Shown: one piece after another, positions 9,635 through 20,730 of the stretch
Numbering within the stretch: position 1 is the stretch's first letter
Layout of the letters: every line of letters begins with the position of its first letter
NCBI RefSeq assembly: GCF_014595885.1
Contig: NZ_JABUKC010000003.1
Location: 186,001 to 250,000, forward strand
Length of the DNA stretch: 64,000 nt
Source of the DNA: Microcella alkalica
Lineage (GTDB): Bacteria; Actinomycetota; Actinomycetes; Actinomycetales; Microbacteriaceae
Direction of reading: 5' to 3'
Position numbers and translations under genes: made by a program
The notes under the pieces: generated by a model
Databases searched by the model: none
The model's input: the letters and a program-made list of their open reading frames with translations, nothing else
Told to the model about the DNA's origin: nothing

Positions 9635-10317
9635 AGGCCGAGCCGTTCGAGCTCGGAATCCATGCGCTCGGCGATCGCGGCGTAGCCCTCGTCGTTCGGA
9701 TGCAGGCCGTCGGAAGCCATCCAGTCGGGGCGGCCCTCGATCCAGCGCGAGGCGCCGGCGATGAACGGCGCCCCGATGCGCTCGGCCTGCTCGCGCTGCC
9801 AGCCGATGATGACCTCGACCGATTCGGGTCGCTCGTCGGTGTACCAGAATGGCTCGACGACGATGAAGCGCGCCTCGGGCAGCCCCGCGACGAGCCGGTC
9901 GAGGTCGGCGGTCATCGCCTCGCGGATCTCCTCACCCGCCCGCGCGTACGCGAAGTTGTCGTTGAGCCCCATCGTGATGATGACGATGTCGGGCTGCTGC
10001 TCGATGATCAGCGACGGAACGTCGCCGTCGCCGACGAAGGGGCGATTGCGCACGTAGCCGAGCCCGTTGACGCTCGGGTTGAACTCGCGCCAGCCGCGGT
10101 CGGCGGCGATGATGCTCGACCACCGCTTCGAGGGGTCACTGGCCCCGGTGCCGAGCGTGTACGAGTCGCCGTAGAAGGCGACGAGCGGCCCGTCGCCGCC
10201 GGCCGGTGCCGAGGATGCGGGCGCCGCCCCGCCCGCGGGCGCGGCGCACCCGACGAGCGGGGCGACCGCGATCGCGGCGAGGGTCGTGAGCAGGTGGCGA
10301 CGGCGGGTGCTGGGCAT
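9631..10317 (-). CDS. SGNH/GDSL hydrolase lipoprotein
   Basis: 228 residues. A short signal peptide with RRR near the N-terminus and lipobox LVGC (lipid-modified Cys at about 24) places the enzyme on the outer face of the membrane. The catalytic Ser lies in FYGDSYTLG (about 48-56), the oxyanion Asn in TMGLNDNF (about 115-122) and the Asp/His in SDGLHPNDEG near the end. Probably deacylates a cell-envelope ester. ATG 10317 follows TACCGT (10324-10329) by 6 bases. It is coupled to the cytoplasmic SGNH gene. Confidence 0.85.
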   Translation of the reverse strand: MPSTRRRHLLTTLAAIAVAPLVGCAAPAGGAAPASSAPAGGDGPLVAFYGDSYTLGTGASDPSKRWSSIIAADRGWREFNPSVNGLGYVRNRPFVGDGDVPSLIIEQQPDIVIITMGLNDNFAYARAGEEIREAMTADLDRLVAGLPEARFIVVEPFWYTDERPESVEVIIGWQREQAERIGAPFIAGASRWIEGRPDWMASDGLHPNDEGYAAIAERMDSELERLGL

Positions 10318-10391
10318 CCCTCGACGGTAGCGCGCTACGCGGTGCGCTCGATGCCGTCGCGTGGCCGCCGTCAGGTCGGGTGCCGGGAAAG

Positions 10392-10427
10392 CGCGAGGCC
10401 CCGCCGGTGTTCCGGCGGGGCCTCGCG
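10392..10427 (-). terminator. strong hairpin terminator of the LAxTG gene
   Basis: Sixteen paired bases, 10392-10407 with 10412-10427, around a TGTT loop. It follows the LAxTG gene on the minus strand. Confidence 0.7.
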
Positions 10428-10437
10428 AGGAAGGACG

Positions 10438-10950
10438 CTACTGGGCGGCGCTGCGACGACGCGTCGCGGCGACGACACCGGCGGCAGCCGCACCGAGCAC
10501 GACGGCGCCGGCGCCGAACCACAGCACGGGAGTGAGGTCGGCAGCACCGGTCTCGGCGAGGCCGTCGCCGGCACCACCGTCGACGGGAGCCGCGGCGACG
10601 GTCAGCGAGAGGGTCTGCAGGTAGGTGTCGACGCCGTCATCGGCCGAGACCGAGAGCGTGCAGCTGCCGGTGGTGCCCGCGGGCACGGTGGCGGTGAAGG
10701 TGATGATGCCGTCGGCGCCGACGGTCACGCCGTCGATCGCGGTGACGGTCGAACCGCACGTGAGGCTCGCCGTGACGTCGGTGCCCTCGTCGAGACCGGT
10801 CTCGACCGACGTGAAAGTCACGGTTCCGCCTGCGGCGACGGTGTTGGTGTTGACGCTGCCGCCGGTGTATTCGGCGGCGAAGGCGGCAGCGGAGCCCGTG
10901 AGCACGAGGGCACCAGCGAGAGCGCCGGTGGCGAGAAGGCGAGCGATCAT
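10438..10950 (-). CDS. LAxTG-anchored cell-surface protein
   Basis: 170 residues. Signal peptide (hydrophobic core about 5-22, likely cleavage after AAAFA), a small Thr/Val-rich beta-sandwich-like domain with two Cys (SLTCGS and GSCTLS, possible disulfide), a GDG linker, then the sorting signal LAETGAAD at about 131-138, a membrane span and an RRRS tail. The LAxTG motif is the class E sortase signal of high-GC Gram-positives; no sortase gene is in the window. ATG 10950 has a GGGGAA ribosome binding site. The domain is Ig- or adhesin-like, with function unknown. Confidence 0.8.
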   Translation of the reverse strand: MIARLLATGALAGALVLTGSAAAFAAEYTGGSVNTNTVAAGGTVTFTSVETGLDEGTDVTASLTCGSTVTAIDGVTVGADGIITFTATVPAGTTGSCTLSVSADDGVDTYLQTLSLTVAAAPVDGGAGDGLAETGAADLTPVLWFGAGAVVLGAAAAGVVAATRRRSAAQ

Positions 10951-11111
10951 ATGTGGTTCCCCGAATCTGGTGTGGCCGGTCTTCAGGGACGACGCCGAGC
11001 GCCCCCCCTGATGGTCTGCTTCGAGACTAGCTAAAAGTTCGTCTGAGCGATACTTCGATTCTCACGATTCCGTAACTCCGGAACGCGAGAGCTGACGCTC
11101 GGCCAGGCTAT

Positions 11112-11154
11112 CGCCGCCCCCGGGCCGGATTCTGCGCCCTCTTCGGGGGCGGCG
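11112..11154 (-). terminator. hairpin ending the exopolysaccharide control operon
   Basis: CGCCGCCCCCG (11112-11122) and CGGGGGCGGCG (11144-11154) pair perfectly, directly after the DUF4012 stop codon. The rest of 10951-11155 is promoter or leader of the LAxTG gene with a run of seven C at about 11002-11008. Confidence 0.55.
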
Positions 11155-11155
11155 G

Positions 11156-12970
11156 TCAGTCGTCAGCGGCCACATCGCGGCAGCTGAGCGGCGCGTTCGG
11201 AGTGAGGAGGATGGAACTGGCGGCCGGAGTGTGGTCGATGTCGAGACGCGCCGACGAGGGTTCGGCACCGACGAACAGCACCTCGAGCTCGGCCAGCTCG
11301 CCCGGCTCGAGATCGATCGTCGCACCGGTCGCGGTCAGCCCGTCGTGCTCGGCGGAGACGAAGCCGACGCTCTGGCTGTCGAGTCGAACGTCGTACGCGA
11401 CGGAGCCCGGGGGGCCGTAGACGAAAACGTTCGTGCGGATCGTGCCGGCGGGCACGCCGAAGGCCCCTGCGCCGGTGACGTAGTCGGGCAGCGTGGTCGC
11501 GGCGTTCGCAGGGGCGGTGTTCTCGAGGCGCACGGCGACGCGGTAGCTGGGCCGCTCATCGTCGCGGCACGTCACCGATCCGAGCCCGATGGCCGTGCGG
11601 AGGTAGTAGTCCATCTTCGCGCCGGTCGAGTCATTGAGGTACACGCCGAAGAGGGTGACGCGCTCGTCGCTCACCGGCAGCGCGCCGGCGAGGTCGATCG
11701 CGGTGAGCACCTCCTGCTCGTCGGGGTCGGCGCTCCAGACCGTCAATCGGTCGTTGCCGGCGGCGTTGACGAGCGCGTCGACCAGCGCGCCCGGTTCGAC
11801 TCCCCCGTTGGTGACGGCGGCGAAGACCCGCTGCGCGGCGTCGGCGAAGTAGGCGTCCTGCGCGCTGGGCTCAGGCAGGCGAGCGTAGGTGTCGCTCAGC
11901 AACACCTGCACGGCGTTGTCGCTCGTGAGCTCGGTGCCGTCGGCGAGCGCGACGGGGCCGGTCGCTTCGAGGATGCGCGCGAGCGCCGGCACGTCGAGGC
12001 CGATGACCCCGTCGACGGTCTGCCCCTGCCGTTCGGCCCACATCGCCTGCGCGAGCTCGGCGGAGCGCACGAAGTCGGGGGTCGCGGTGACGTTCTGCAT
12101 GAAGAGCCCGGTCGCCTCGCCGAAGAGCGTGCGCTCGACCTCCGTCAGCGGCTCGGGCGCGGTCGCGAACTCGCCGAGCGCCGACGCGCTCGACTGCGCC
12201 GTGATGGCGAGCGCACCGTCGTCGGCGGTGAGCACCGCGAGCGCTCCCGGAATACCGCCTCCGGCCCGCAGCTCGGCGTTGTTGAGGAAGAGCAGCAGGT
12301 AGTCGCGCTGGGCATCGCCCCCGAGCATCCCGGGCAGCAGTCGCGCTGCGGTGTCGAGGCCGCTCACGATCGACGCGGTCTCGTCGACGAGCCCGACGAG
12401 CTCACCCACGGCTTCGCTGATCTGCGGCAGCGTGCCCTCGGTCTCGATGGCGGATGCTCGGGCGTCGGCCTGCTCGAGGGCTGTGGCGGCGTCGGCGAGC
12501 ACGGGCGCGGCGTCGAGGATGGGCTGCAGGTCGATGCGCCCGTCGCGCGGAGTGAGGCTGCCGAGCGTGATCGACGAGGCCAGCCGGCCGAGCGGCGGCA
12601 GCGCGTCGTCGGCGACGTCGTCGACGGTCGCCGCCGCTTCGCGGAACGCGCGCAGGTTCTGTCCCGCCCACGGCACCAGTTCGACGGCTCGCCAGACGGG
12701 GTCGCTCGTGAGCTCGCGCGCCGACTGCGTGCGGCCCTGCAGCTCGTCGAGCTCGGCGGCGATGTCACCGTCGCCGTCGGCCACCTGCTGCCTGACCGCC
12801 GCGGCGAGCGGCAGCGCGCCGAGGAGCTGGTCGCGAGCGGCGAGGCCGCGGAGCACGACCCAGGCGGCGACGCCGAGCAGCACGGCGAGCAGCGCGACGA
12901 GCGCGATGACGACGGGGCGGCGGCGGCCTCGGGCGGCGGCGCGTCGCCCTTCGGCGCGAGTCGTCGTCAT
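11156..12970 (-). CDS. DUF4012 membrane-anchored exopolysaccharide-cluster protein
   Basis: 604 residues. Basic N-terminus, one membrane span (about 20-42), then a large extracellular part. The DUF4012 core is seen in RDYLLLFLNNAELRAGGGIPG (written here in part: LLFLNNAELRAGGGIP, about 224-239) and in the later VDGVIGLDVPALARIL and PDEQEVL stretches. DUF4012 proteins occur in actinobacterial polysaccharide clusters and share features with LytR-CpsA-Psr proteins; their reaction is unknown. Here it is last in the kinase-phosphatase-sugar transferase operon, 1 bp after the sugar transferase stop, which supports an export or attachment role. Confidence 0.85.
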   Translation of the reverse strand: MTTTRAEGRRAAARGRRRPVVIALVALLAVLLGVAAWVVLRGLAARDQLLGALPLAAAVRQQVADGDGDIAAELDELQGRTQSARELTSDPVWRAVELVPWAGQNLRAFREAAATVDDVADDALPPLGRLASSITLGSLTPRDGRIDLQPILDAAPVLADAATALEQADARASAIETEGTLPQISEAVGELVGLVDETASIVSGLDTAARLLPGMLGGDAQRDYLLLFLNNAELRAGGGIPGALAVLTADDGALAITAQSSASALGEFATAPEPLTEVERTLFGEATGLFMQNVTATPDFVRSAELAQAMWAERQGQTVDGVIGLDVPALARILEATGPVALADGTELTSDNAVQVLLSDTYARLPEPSAQDAYFADAAQRVFAAVTNGGVEPGALVDALVNAAGNDRLTVWSADPDEQEVLTAIDLAGALPVSDERVTLFGVYLNDSTGAKMDYYLRTAIGLGSVTCRDDERPSYRVAVRLENTAPANAATTLPDYVTGAGAFGVPAGTIRTNVFVYGPPGSVAYDVRLDSQSVGFVSAEHDGLTATGATIDLEPGELAELEVLFVGAEPSSARLDIDHTPAASSILLTPNAPLSCRDVAADD

Positions 12971-12971
12971 G

Positions 12972-14564
12972 TCAGAAGGCCCCTTCCGAGCGCAGCACGG
13001 CGCGCAGCGTACGCCAGAGGATGATGAGATCGCCCGTCATCGACCAGTTCTCGACGTAGTAGAGGTCGAGTCGCACGCTCTCCTCCCACGAGAGGTTGGA
13101 GCGCCCGCTCACCTGCCACAGGCCAGTCACGCCAGGCTTGACGAAGAAGCGGCGATGCACGTGGCGCTCATAGACGGCCACCTCTCGCTCGAGCGGAGGG
13201 CGCGGGCCGACGAGCGACATGTGACCGGCGAGCACGTTGAGCAGCTGCGGCAGCTCGTCGAGGCTGTATCGGCGCAGCACCCGCCCTGCCGGCGTCACGC
13301 GCGGATCGTCCTTCATCTTGAAGAGCACATCGTTGCCCGCGTCGCGCTGCGCCGCCTGCAGCTCGGCGAGGCGCTGCTCGGCGTCGACGACCATGGTGCG
13401 GAACTTCAGCATGCCGAAGGGTCGCCCCTCGAACCCGACGCGCTGCTGGCGGAACAGCACGGGCCCCGGGCTCGAGGCCTTGACGACGATCGCGATGACG
13501 AGCAGCACCGGGGCGAGCGCGACCGTGAGCACGAGCGCAGCGACCAGATCGAAGGTGCGCTTGGAGAACCGCTTGAAGCCCTCGTAGCGCGGCGTCTCGA
13601 TGTGCAGCAGCGGCAGGCCGGCGACAGGCCGCATGTGGATGCGCGGGCCACCGATGTCGGTGAGGCTCGGCGCGACGACGAGGTGGTGCCTGCCCGGTTC
13701 GAGCGACCAGCTGAGCTCGCGCATCCGCTCGGTCGGCAGCTCGTCGGAGCTCGTCACGATGACCGTGTCGGCGGCTGTCTCGTCGAGCAGGCGGGGCAGG
13801 GATGCGAGGCCCGCGCCCGTGGGAAGGGCTGCGTCCCACGGGGCGGGGCGGGCATCCGCCACCCCCACGAAGCAGGCGCCCACCACGCGGTAGCCGGCTG
13901 CGCTCGCGACCGCGAGGTCGGCCGCGAGCGCCCCGGCGGTGCCGGGCGTGCCGACGATGATCGCGCGCGAGGAGTAGCGGCCGTGGGCGCGCTCGGCGAT
14001 GAGCCATTGGCGCCAGATCCAGCGTGTGGCGAGCAGGGCGAGCAGGCCGAGCGGGAAGCCCGTGAGGATGTACCCGCGCGCGAGGTCGAGCTGGAACAGG
14101 AACGCCACGATCGCGACGATGCCGAAGAGGCGGAATGCGGCGTCGGCGATGCGCTTGTACTCGGTGCTGCCCGCCCCCACGATGCGCGGGTCGCGGGTGG
14201 CGAACATTGCGAGCACGGCCATCCAGGCGGCGATGAGCACGATCGAGATCTCGGTGTAGTCGATCGTGAGGTCGCGCGCGGCGGCGCCGGTGGCGAGCTC
14301 GGCGCGGTCGAAGCCGAACCACAGCAGCTGCGTGCCGATCACGGCCCAGGCGACGGCGAGCAGGTCGGTCACGACGAGCCGCCGGCCGTAGCGGTGCGCC
14401 CACGCGCGATCGACGGCGTGCTCACGCGGCGGATGCGCGCCGGCGGCGGGCTCGCTCGCGGCCCCGAGTGCCGGGGTGGCAGCAGCGACGTCGCGCTCAG
14501 GAGACATCGGCACGAGACCTTCGCGATCGGAGACGGTGAGGGGTGGATTGCTCACCTTGAGCAT
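12972..14564 (-). CDS. polyprenyl-phosphate sugar-1-phosphate transferase (exopolysaccharide initiation)
   Basis: 530 residues. Four to five N-terminal membrane segments (about 60-190), a CoA-binding-like middle domain, one further span (about 329-351) and a C-terminal bacterial sugar transferase domain: SSPGPVLFRQQRVG, GMLKFRTMVVDAE, DELPQLLNVLAGHMSLVGPRP and the PGVTGLWQVSGRS end motif. Such enzymes load the first sugar phosphate onto undecaprenyl phosphate. The start could also be the internal ATG at residue 20. Lies between the tyrosine phosphatase (47-bp gap) and DUF4012. Confidence 0.92.
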   Translation of the reverse strand: MLKVSNPPLTVSDREGLVPMSPERDVAAATPALGAASEPAAGAHPPREHAVDRAWAHRYGRRLVVTDLLAVAWAVIGTQLLWFGFDRAELATGAAARDLTIDYTEISIVLIAAWMAVLAMFATRDPRIVGAGSTEYKRIADAAFRLFGIVAIVAFLFQLDLARGYILTGFPLGLLALLATRWIWRQWLIAERAHGRYSSRAIIVGTPGTAGALAADLAVASAAGYRVVGACFVGVADARPAPWDAALPTGAGLASLPRLLDETAADTVIVTSSDELPTERMRELSWSLEPGRHHLVVAPSLTDIGGPRIHMRPVAGLPLLHIETPRYEGFKRFSKRTFDLVAALVLTVALAPVLLVIAIVVKASSPGPVLFRQQRVGFEGRPFGMLKFRTMVVDAEQRLAELQAAQRDAGNDVLFKMKDDPRVTPAGRVLRRYSLDELPQLLNVLAGHMSLVGPRPPLEREVAVYERHVHRRFFVKPGVTGLWQVSGRSNLSWEESVRLDLYYVENWSMTGDLIILWRTLRAVLRSEGAF

Positions 14565-14611
14565 AGACAGGTCTGCAGACGACGAGGCGCCGCGCGCGCG
14601 TCGCCGCGCGA

Positions 14612-15235
14612 TCAGGCCCGTGCGGCGATCGCCCGCAGGGCCGCCTCACTGCGCTCGATCGCGTCGGCGATCTGGGCGCCGGATCGGTCGTAGACCTCCT
14701 GCTGCTGCCGGTACGGGTCGACGACGTCGTCGTCGGCGGGGTCGGCCGGCGGCGTGGCGAGGCCCCGCTCGGCGAGCATCATCGGCACGAGCGCGCGCAG
14801 CGCGTCGGGCACGGGCTGGGCGCGCAGCCGTGCGAGGTCGGTCTCGATGCCGGGCGCGGCGGCCAGGCTCTCGAGCAGGCGCGCCGCCTCCCGCAGGGTG
14901 ACGGTGCGGCGGTTGGCGCGCGGCAGCAGGCGCACGATCTCGGCGCGGTGCTCGCGCGTGAGGGCGAGCACGAGGTCGGCGCGGTCGATGAGGTCGGCAT
15001 CGAGCATCCGCGGGGCGTGCACCGGGCCGGGCTCGGCGCCGAGGGTGCGCGCGAGCTGCTGAGCCTGCTCGGGCATCTGCGCGCCGACGAGGGCGAAGGT
15101 GCCGGCGCTGGAGAAGCGGGCGAAGCGCTCGCCGAAGCGAGCGCGCAGCACCTGCTCGGCGACGGGCGAGCGGCAGACGTTGCCGGTGCAGACGACGAGC
15201 ACCTCGAAGCGGTCGGCGCCGGCGTCGACCGTCAT
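14612..15235 (-). CDS. low-molecular-weight protein-tyrosine phosphatase
   Basis: 207 residues. The catalytic P-loop VVCTGNVCRSP (C-x4-C-R-S, about 14-24) and the general-acid loop DDVVDPY (about 168-174) are both present. It is the partner that dephosphorylates the Tyr-rich tail of BY-kinases in exopolysaccharide systems. Its ATG overlaps the stop codon of the Wzz/BY-kinase gene by 4 bp (ATGA), so the pair is made in fixed ratio. It is longer than the ~150-residue minimum of the family, owing to an insert between the P-loop half and the acid loop. Confidence 0.92.
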   Translation of the reverse strand: MTVDAGADRFEVLVVCTGNVCRSPVAEQVLRARFGERFARFSSAGTFALVGAQMPEQAQQLARTLGAEPGPVHAPRMLDADLIDRADLVLALTREHRAEIVRLLPRANRRTVTLREAARLLESLAAAPGIETDLARLRAQPVPDALRALVPMMLAERGLATPPADPADDDVVDPYRQQQEVYDRSGAQIADAIERSEAALRAIAARA

Positions 15236-16632
15236 CGGCCGCGGCTCGCCTTGGGCCGGCGCGGCGTCGTCACCGCGTTCGCCTCGGCGGTGTAGCCGTA
15301 GCCGCCGTAGCCGTAGCGGCCGTAGCCGTAGGCGTCCGGACCCTTCGTGGGCAGCATCGTGATGATGATGCCCGAGACGCGGGCCCCGACGTTCTCGAGC
15401 GCGGCGAGCGCGCCCTCGAGCTCGCGGCGGTCGGTCTTGCCCGCGGCGGCGACGACGAGGGCACCCTTCGTCATCTTGCTGACGAGGGCGGCGTCGGTGA
15501 CGGGCAGCAGCGGCGGCATGTCGATGATGACGACGTCGAATTCCTGCTCGAGGGCGTGCACGAGGCTCTGCATGGCGCGCGAGCCGAGCAGCTCGCTCGG
15601 GTTGGGCGGCACCGACCCGGCGGGCAGCACACTCAGGCCGCGGCGACCCCAGGGCTGCAGCACGTCACCGAGGCTCGCGCGCTGGATGAGCACGTCGGTG
15701 AGCCCGACGGCGCCCTCGAGACCCATGTACTCGGCGAGCTTGGGTCGGCGCAGGTCGCCATCGATGATGACGACGCGCGCGCCGGAGTCGGCGAGCGCGA
15801 TGGCGAGGTTGGCCGACGTCGTCGACTTGCCCTCGGCGGGCACCGAACTGGTGATGACGAAGCTGCGGGCGCCCGGCTCGATGTCGAGGAACTGCAGGTT
15901 GGTGCGCAGCGTGCGGAAAGCCTCGGCGCGCGGGCTGTGCGGGTCGTCCTGCACGATGAGGGGGCGCTTGACGGCGTTCGGGTCGTAGGCGATGCCGCCG
16001 ATGATCGGCGCCTGGGTGAGCGCTTCCACGTCGCGCTGGCCCCGAATGCGCGTGTCGAGCACCTCCATGAGCACGGCGAGGCCGATGCCGACCGCGAGGC
16101 CGATGAGCAGACCGAGCGCAAGGTTGAGGTTGGTGTTGGGCGAGATCGGCTCGCGCGGCACGGAGGCCTCGCGCAGCACGCTCACCGAGACCTGACCGGA
16201 GGTGATGTCGTCGATGACGGCCTCGAAGCTCGAGGTGGTGGCGTTGGCGATGTCGGCGGCCTCGGTGGGCGACTCGCGCACCACCGCGATCTCGATGTTG
16301 ACGGTGTTGAGCGGCGCCTCGGCGGTGACCGACTCACCCAGCTCATCGGCGGTCTCGTCGAGGCCGAGGCTCGCGACGACGTCGTCAAGCACGCGCGGCG
16401 TGCTGACGGCCTCGGCGTACGAGCGCACCTGGTTCTGCGCGAAGCTGCCGCCCTGGGCGAGCTCGCCGACGGTGCCGGAGCTCGGCACGTAGACGAAGAC
16501 CTGCGTCGTCGCGCGGTACTGCGGGGTCATGAGCAGCGTCGCGGTCGCCGAGGCGGCGATGCCGACGAGGGTCAGCACCAGGATGACGAGCCAGCGCTTG
16601 CGCAGGATGCGCAGGTAGTCGGCGAGTTCCAC
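15232..16632 (-). CDS. Wzz-type chain-length regulator fused to BY tyrosine kinase
   Basis: 466 residues. An N-terminal Wzz domain spans two membrane segments (about 14-34 and 169-190). The cytoplasmic kinase has Walker A SSVPAEGKSTTSANLA (about 253-268), Walker A' VVIIDGDLRRP and Walker B VVIIDMPPLLP. The tail is a Tyr/Gly cluster (AYGYGRYGYGGYGY, about 430-445), the usual autophosphorylation site. It controls chain length and export of the capsule or exopolysaccharide with the overlapping phosphatase. GTG 16632 has a GGAGG site 9 bases upstream and a possible TAGACT -10 at 16705-16700. Confidence 0.93.
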   Translation of the reverse strand: MELADYLRILRKRWLVILVLTLVGIAASATATLLMTPQYRATTQVFVYVPSSGTVGELAQGGSFAQNQVRSYAEAVSTPRVLDDVVASLGLDETADELGESVTAEAPLNTVNIEIAVVRESPTEAADIANATTSSFEAVIDDITSGQVSVSVLREASVPREPISPNTNLNLALGLLIGLAVGIGLAVLMEVLDTRIRGQRDVEALTQAPIIGGIAYDPNAVKRPLIVQDDPHSPRAEAFRTLRTNLQFLDIEPGARSFVITSSVPAEGKSTTSANLAIALADSGARVVIIDGDLRRPKLAEYMGLEGAVGLTDVLIQRASLGDVLQPWGRRGLSVLPAGSVPPNPSELLGSRAMQSLVHALEQEFDVVIIDMPPLLPVTDAALVSKMTKGALVVAAAGKTDRRELEGALAALENVGARVSGIIITMLPTKGPDAYGYGRYGYGGYGYTAEANAVTTPRRPKASRGR

Positions 16633-16743
16633 GTCGTTGAGCCTCCAGGCACGGGGTCGAGTCTGGAAGCCACGCAGCAGTGCCGGCCCCCGACAGGCGA
16701 GTCTATGTCAGCCCTGCGGCCCGCCGGGGTCGGCGACGCGGCG

Positions 16744-17883
<1,140 letters not shown>

Positions 17884-17889
17884 TCACTC

Positions 17890-19200
17890 ATGCGGCTCTC
17901 CGTCATCGGTTGCGGCTACCTCGGCGCGGTGCACGCCGCCGCGATGGCCTCGCTCGGCCACGACGTGGTCGGCGTGGACACCGACGCCGCGAAGGTCGAG
18001 GCGCTCTCCGCCGGCCGCGCACCCTTCTTCGAACCGGGTCTGCCCGAGCTGCTGGAGGCCGGCGTGGCCTCCGGTCGTCTGCGCTTCACGACCGACATCG
18101 CCGAGGCCCGCGGTGCCGCCGTGCACTTCATCGCGGTCGGCACGCCGCAGCGCCGCGACTCCGATGCGGCGGATCTCACGTTCGTCGACGCCGCCGTCAA
18201 CGCCCTCGCGCCGCACCTCGCATCCGGCGACGTCGTCGCGGGCAAGTCGACGGTACCGGTGGGCACAGCCGCGCGACTCGCGTCACGCCTGGCCGACACG
18301 GGCGCGACGCTCGTGTGGAACCCGGAGTTCCTGCGGGAGGGCTGGGCGGTGGAGGACACGCTGCGCCCCGACCGTCTGGTGGTGGGCGCCCCCGACGGCG
18401 AGGCCGGTGCCGCAGCAGTCGCGCTGCTCCAGCAGGCGTATGCCGAGCCGATCGCGACCGGCTCGCCCTTCCTCGTCACGGATCTTGCGACGGCCGAACT
18501 GGTCAAGGTGGCGGCGAACGCCTTCCTGGCGACGAAGATCTCGTTCATCAACGCGATGGCCGAGATCGCGGAGACGGTCGGGGCCGACGTGAGCCATCTG
18601 GCGGATGCCCTGGGCTACGACGACCGCATCGGCCGTCGTTTTCTCGGCGCGGGCATCGGGTTCGGCGGGGGCTGCCTGCCGAAAGACATCCGTGCGTTCG
18701 CGGCTCGAGCGGAGGAGCTCGGCCGCGGCGAGTCGATCGCGTTCCTGCGCGAGGTCGACGAGATCAACCTCCGGCGCCGCACGCGCGCGGTGCAGCTGGT
18801 CGTCGAGGCCCTCGGCGGCTCGGTGCACCGCAAGCGCATCACCGTGCTCGGCGCCGCGTTCAAGCCGCACAGCGACGACGTGCGCGATTCACCCGCTCTC
18901 GAGGTGGCCGTGAGATTGCACGGCCTGGGCGCGGAGGTTCGGGTGACCGACCCGCAGGCGATCGAGAACGCCCGGCGCGTGCATCCGCACCTGACGTACG
19001 TCGCCGACCGCGACGCGGCGATCACCGACGCCGACGCGATCGTGCTCGTGACGGAATGGGACGAGTACCGGCGCGAGCTGACGCCCGAGCACGCGTCGAG
19101 CCTCACGGCCGGCCGCGTCATCGTCGACGGCCGCAACTGCCTCGACCCGGCGGCGTGGCGCGCGGCGGGCTGGCAGTACGAGGGGCTCGGGCGCCGCTGA
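17890..19200 (+). CDS. ugd: UDP-glucose 6-dehydrogenase
   Basis: 436 residues. Oxidises UDP-glucose to UDP-glucuronate with two NAD. N-terminal Rossmann start VIGCGYLGAVHAAAMASLGH, KSTVPVGTA, NPEFLREGWAV, the catalytic Cys in GFGGGCLPKDIRAF (about 258-271) and C-terminal AFKPHSDDVRDSPA are all present. ATG 17890 has an AAAGG site 7 bases upstream. It lies between lysC and asd, which are both on the opposite strand, so it looks inserted into a metabolic operon; it supplies glucuronate to the neighbouring polysaccharide genes. Confidence 0.93.
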   Translation: MRLSVIGCGYLGAVHAAAMASLGHDVVGVDTDAAKVEALSAGRAPFFEPGLPELLEAGVASGRLRFTTDIAEARGAAVHFIAVGTPQRRDSDAADLTFVDAAVNALAPHLASGDVVAGKSTVPVGTAARLASRLADTGATLVWNPEFLREGWAVEDTLRPDRLVVGAPDGEAGAAAVALLQQAYAEPIATGSPFLVTDLATAELVKVAANAFLATKISFINAMAEIAETVGADVSHLADALGYDDRIGRRFLGAGIGFGGGCLPKDIRAFAARAEELGRGESIAFLREVDEINLRRRTRAVQLVVEALGGSVHRKRITVLGAAFKPHSDDVRDSPALEVAVRLHGLGAEVRVTDPQAIENARRVHPHLTYVADRDAAITDADAIVLVTEWDEYRRELTPEHASSLTAGRVIVDGRNCLDPAAWRAAGWQYEGLGRR

Positions 19201-19216
19201 GTGAACGCGGCCCGGT

Positions 19217-20482
<1,266 letters not shown>

Positions 20483-20632
20483 GGCGGAACTCCTGTGGCT
20501 GTGGGGGCTGGGTGCGCGTCCGCTCGCCGCCCCCGGTGGGGTGCGGATGACAGGTGCTGCAGTGACTTCGCGGGGGTGACCGCCCTCGTCGGCCGGACGC
20601 ACGGCACGACGGCGGCGGCGGGCCTTGGATCG

Positions 20633-20638
20633 ATTGTA
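20633..20638 (-). promoter_or_regulatory. -10 box of lysC
   Basis: TACAAT on the minus strand. The homology to the second lysC copy ends inside this box (base 20634), so the copy at 22.8 kb has lost it. Confidence 0.5.
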
Positions 20639-20730
20639 GCGGGGCCGCGTGCCACGCCCGGCATGAACGAGGGGCGGGCATTCGTGATCCTCAAGTCGGC
20701 TGATACGGTCGAGAAAATCTCGGAGGAACC

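Noticed and set aside
13237-14259. Plus-strand frames over the sugar transferase and DUF4012 genes
   Set aside because: Shadow frames of high-GC coding DNA: wrong third-position bias and no recognisable domains.
20483-20634. Lysine riboswitch in the lysC leader
   Set aside because: The leader is ~140 nt, lacks the L-box core as far as can be seen, and actinobacteria normally control LysC by ACT domains.
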